A stretch of 64,000 nt of DNA, from NCBI GenBank assembly GCA_022828225.1, contig JAJEJG010000008.1, positions 62,001 through 126,000 of the forward strand, in the 5' to 3' direction. The stretch comes from Nitrospirales bacterium (GTDB taxonomy: Bacteria; Nitrospirota; Nitrospiria; Nitrospirales; UBA8639). The notes beneath the pieces are model-generated. The model had not been told where the DNA came from and did not search any database. It was given only the letters and a program-made list of their open reading frames with translations. The position numbers and the translations under genes are program-made. Numbering within the stretch: the first letter of the stretch is position 1; each line of letters starts with the position of its first letter. Shown one piece after another: positions 62,311 to 64,000 of this stretch.

Positions 62311-63669
62311 ATGTCTGACATCGTTGCAACAACCCGTTCCACGATCGGCATCATCTTCGCCGGTATCATGTGTTTGTCGGGAACGGCGACCGTCGTTTGG
62401 GCTGAAGACGTAAAGGATAAAGACGCCTCACGCCCACGCCCGCCCGAACTCCGGTTGAGCATGCAGGACGCGATGCAGGCGGCGATCGATAACAATCCCT
62501 CGGTGCAGATTTTTAAAGAACGCGTGGCCCAGGCACAAGAGCAGGCCTTTACGCAACGCGGAGCCCTGCTGCCGAACCTGTCCGCCCGGGTCAGCGGAGC
62601 GAGAAGGCGATTCTTTCTCGGCGCATTTGGCGGACTTGGCGCCGGTGTGTCCGACCCCATCAATTTTTATGAAAGCCGTGTGGCATTGACCCAAAACCTG
62701 TTCAGCATGAGCCTGATCCAGAAATGGCGCGCGGCTCGCACAAACATCGAAGTGGCCAGCCTGGACTCGGAAACCCAGAAAATGGACACCATGGCCTTGG
62801 TGGCCCTGGCCTACCTGGAGGCCTTGCGGGTGAAAAAATCCGTCAAGGCCCGCCTGGCCGGCGTCAAGCTCAACCGGGAGCTGTTGCGCTTGGCCATGGA
62901 ACGCAAGTCGGTCGGCATGGCCACCAAGCTGGACGTCACGCGCGCGAAAGTGCAACTCGAAAACGAAAAACAACGCCTGCTCATCGCTCGCACCGACTAT
63001 GGGAGCGCCAAACTCAACCTGAGCCGCGGCATCGGGATCTCGTTCGACGTGGCGTTAAAACTCACGGACGAACTGAAACTCGTGCCTGTCACGTCTCAGA
63101 CCGTGGACCAAGCGTTAGAGGTCGCCAGAGCACAGCGGGTCGAACTTAAAGCCCAAAAGAAACGGGAACGGTTGGCTGAACTGACCTTGAGTTCGGTGGT
63201 CATGGAACGGATGCCCTCTGTCACGGGCAGCGGAGACGTAGGCCTGATCGGGAATCAACCCAGCAGGTCGTTAACCACCGACAACGTGCAAATCCTGCTC
63301 TCCGTTCCCCTGTTCGATGGAGGCCAGCGCGAGGGTCGCATTTCCGAGCGGCGCAGTTTGCTGCGCATGGAGTCCATCAAGACGCGAGACGTCGAAAAGC
63401 AAATCGGCTTGGAGGTGCGGGACGCGCTGTTGACCCTGGAATCGACTCAACAACAAGTCGCCGTAGCCAAGGAAGGGCTCCGGTTGGCGTTCCTGGAACT
63501 CCATCTTGCCCGGCGGCGGTTTGCCGTGGGCATGGCGACCAACATCGAAGTCACCGACGCCCAAACGTCGGTGACGCAGGCCCGGGACAACCTCATCGAA
63601 GCGCTGTTCAATTTCAACGCGTCGCGCGTGGACCTCGCCAGAGCCCAGGGTCGACTCGAAGAACTCTAA
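62311..63669 (+). CDS. TolC-family outer-membrane efflux protein
   Basis: The 452-aa protein has a signal peptide (cleavage near VWAED), then two structural repeats of long helices ([49 protein letters not shown]). It forms the outer channel for the preceding RND pump. The ATG at 62311 has GAAGGGAAG before it. The gene ends 5 nt before prfC. Confidence 0.92.
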   Translation: MSDIVATTRSTIGIIFAGIMCLSGTATVVWAEDVKDKDASRPRPPELRLSMQDAMQAAIDNNPSVQIFKERVAQAQEQAFTQRGALLPNLSARVSGARRRFFLGAFGGLGAGVSDPINFYESRVALTQNLFSMSLIQKWRAARTNIEVASLDSETQKMDTMALVALAYLEALRVKKSVKARLAGVKLNRELLRLAMERKSVGMATKLDVTRAKVQLENEKQRLLIARTDYGSAKLNLSRGIGISFDVALKLTDELKLVPVTSQTVDQALEVARAQRVELKAQKKRERLAELTLSSVVMERMPSVTGSGDVGLIGNQPSRSLTTDNVQILLSVPLFDGGQREGRISERRSLLRMESIKTRDVEKQIGLEVRDALLTLESTQQQVAVAKEGLRLAFLELHLARRRFAVGMATNIEVTDAQTSVTQARDNLIEALFNFNASRVDLARAQGRLEEL

Positions 63670-63674
63670 TTTCC

Positions 63675-64000
63675 ATGGTTACGGACGACCAGCACATTCA
63701 AAACGACGTTCGGGCCCAGGCGAAGAAACGCCGGACCTTCGCCATTATCAGTCATCCCGACGCGGGGAAAACCACCGTCACGGAAAAACTGCTGCTCTAT
63801 TCCGGAATGGTCCGGACGGCGGGTATGGTCGGCAGCCGGAAAAGTTCGAAGACGGCGACGTCCGATTGGATGGAAATGGAACAGGAACGCGGGATCTCGA
63901 TCACCGCGTCGGCCATGCAGTTCCAATACAAGGACACCGTTATCAACGTGCTCGATACGCCGGGGCACGAAGATTTCTGCGAAGATACCTACCGGACGCT
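63675..64000 (+). CDS. prfC: Peptide chain release factor 3, N-terminal part (3' end outside window)
   Basis: The translated 108 residues have the RF3 GTPase motifs: [11 protein letters not shown] (G1), a switch I region with [23 protein letters not shown] and LDTPGHEDF (G3). RF3 helps RF1/RF2 leave the ribosome. The gene continues beyond the window. Confidence 0.92.
   Translation, partial: MVTDDQHIQNDVRAQAKKRRTFAIISHPDAGKTTVTEKLLLYSGMVRTAGMVGSRKSSKTATSDWMEMEQERGISITASAMQFQYKDTVINVLDTPGHEDFCEDTYRT

Overview
The window is from a Gram-negative (diderm) bacterium with moderately high GC content. LolA, RND/TolC efflux genes, an autotransporter-like barrel protein and lipoprotein signals all point to an outer membrane. 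The gene set (multihaem cytochrome c, a compact sulfate-assimilation operon, several families I associate with Nitrospira-type genomes) and the dense palindromic repeats suggest Nitrospirota or a neighbouring phylum. That placement is inference, not proof.

Layout. 1-8.6 kb is housekeeping: the 3' part of a multihaem cytochrome c, then a minus-strand run fmt - hypothetical - rsmA - ftsK - lolA, then plus-strand yebC - ruvA behind a good sigma70-type promoter. 8.8-14.4 kb holds a large Calx-beta/barrel surface protein whose start region carries a CT/GA dinucleotide microsatellite, a small zinc-ribbon protein, an FG-GAP lipoprotein and a small hypothetical. 14.5-22.6 kb is accessory: two VapC/PIN modules, a two-gene reverse transcriptase plus nitrilase locus resembling a split DRT1 defence system, and a PIF1-like helicase. 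This block lies between two 148-bp copies of the 3' end of a membrane-fused spermidine-synthase-like gene, which looks like an island footprint. 22.6-33 kb is mixed core (speE-like, TerB-like, murJ, dtd, a VOC protein, an AAA/DUF4143 ATPase, peroxiredoxin, pdxB, an SNase-HhH protein).

33.0-41.1 kb is the sulfate assimilation operon: an Rrf2 regulator with a perfect consensus promoter, a sulfite/nitrite reductase fused to HEPN-like and TusA-like domains, an Fe-S APS reductase, a TrpD2-like protein, CysD and CysNC. Sulfate would be activated to APS by CysDN, reduced to sulfite by CysH and to sulfide by the reductase. The APS-kinase half of CysNC looks degenerate, which fits a route that bypasses PAPS. 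Palindromic mobile repeats have invaded this operon between and inside genes.

41.1-50.5 kb is repeat-rich and then AT-rich accessory DNA ending at ssrA (tmRNA). It contains an SMR exporter, an array of TGCTATG heptamers spaced on average 10.5 bp, a GT8-like glycosyltransferase, an IS1595-family transposon with perfect 18-bp terminal repeats and passenger genes (P63C protein; a Panacea-type antitoxin with a membrane protein), a putative phosphorothioate-dependent HNH restriction enzyme, a PIN pair with an unrecognised 261-aa partner, and a Leu-type tRNA-like gene with a GGC anticodon. 50.7-64 kb contains an NCS2 permease, a zeta-like kinase with a tiny downstream partner, a pterin dehydratase coupled to a RiPP-type radical SAM enzyme, a DUF502 protein, an RND-MFP-TolC efflux operon and the start of prfC.
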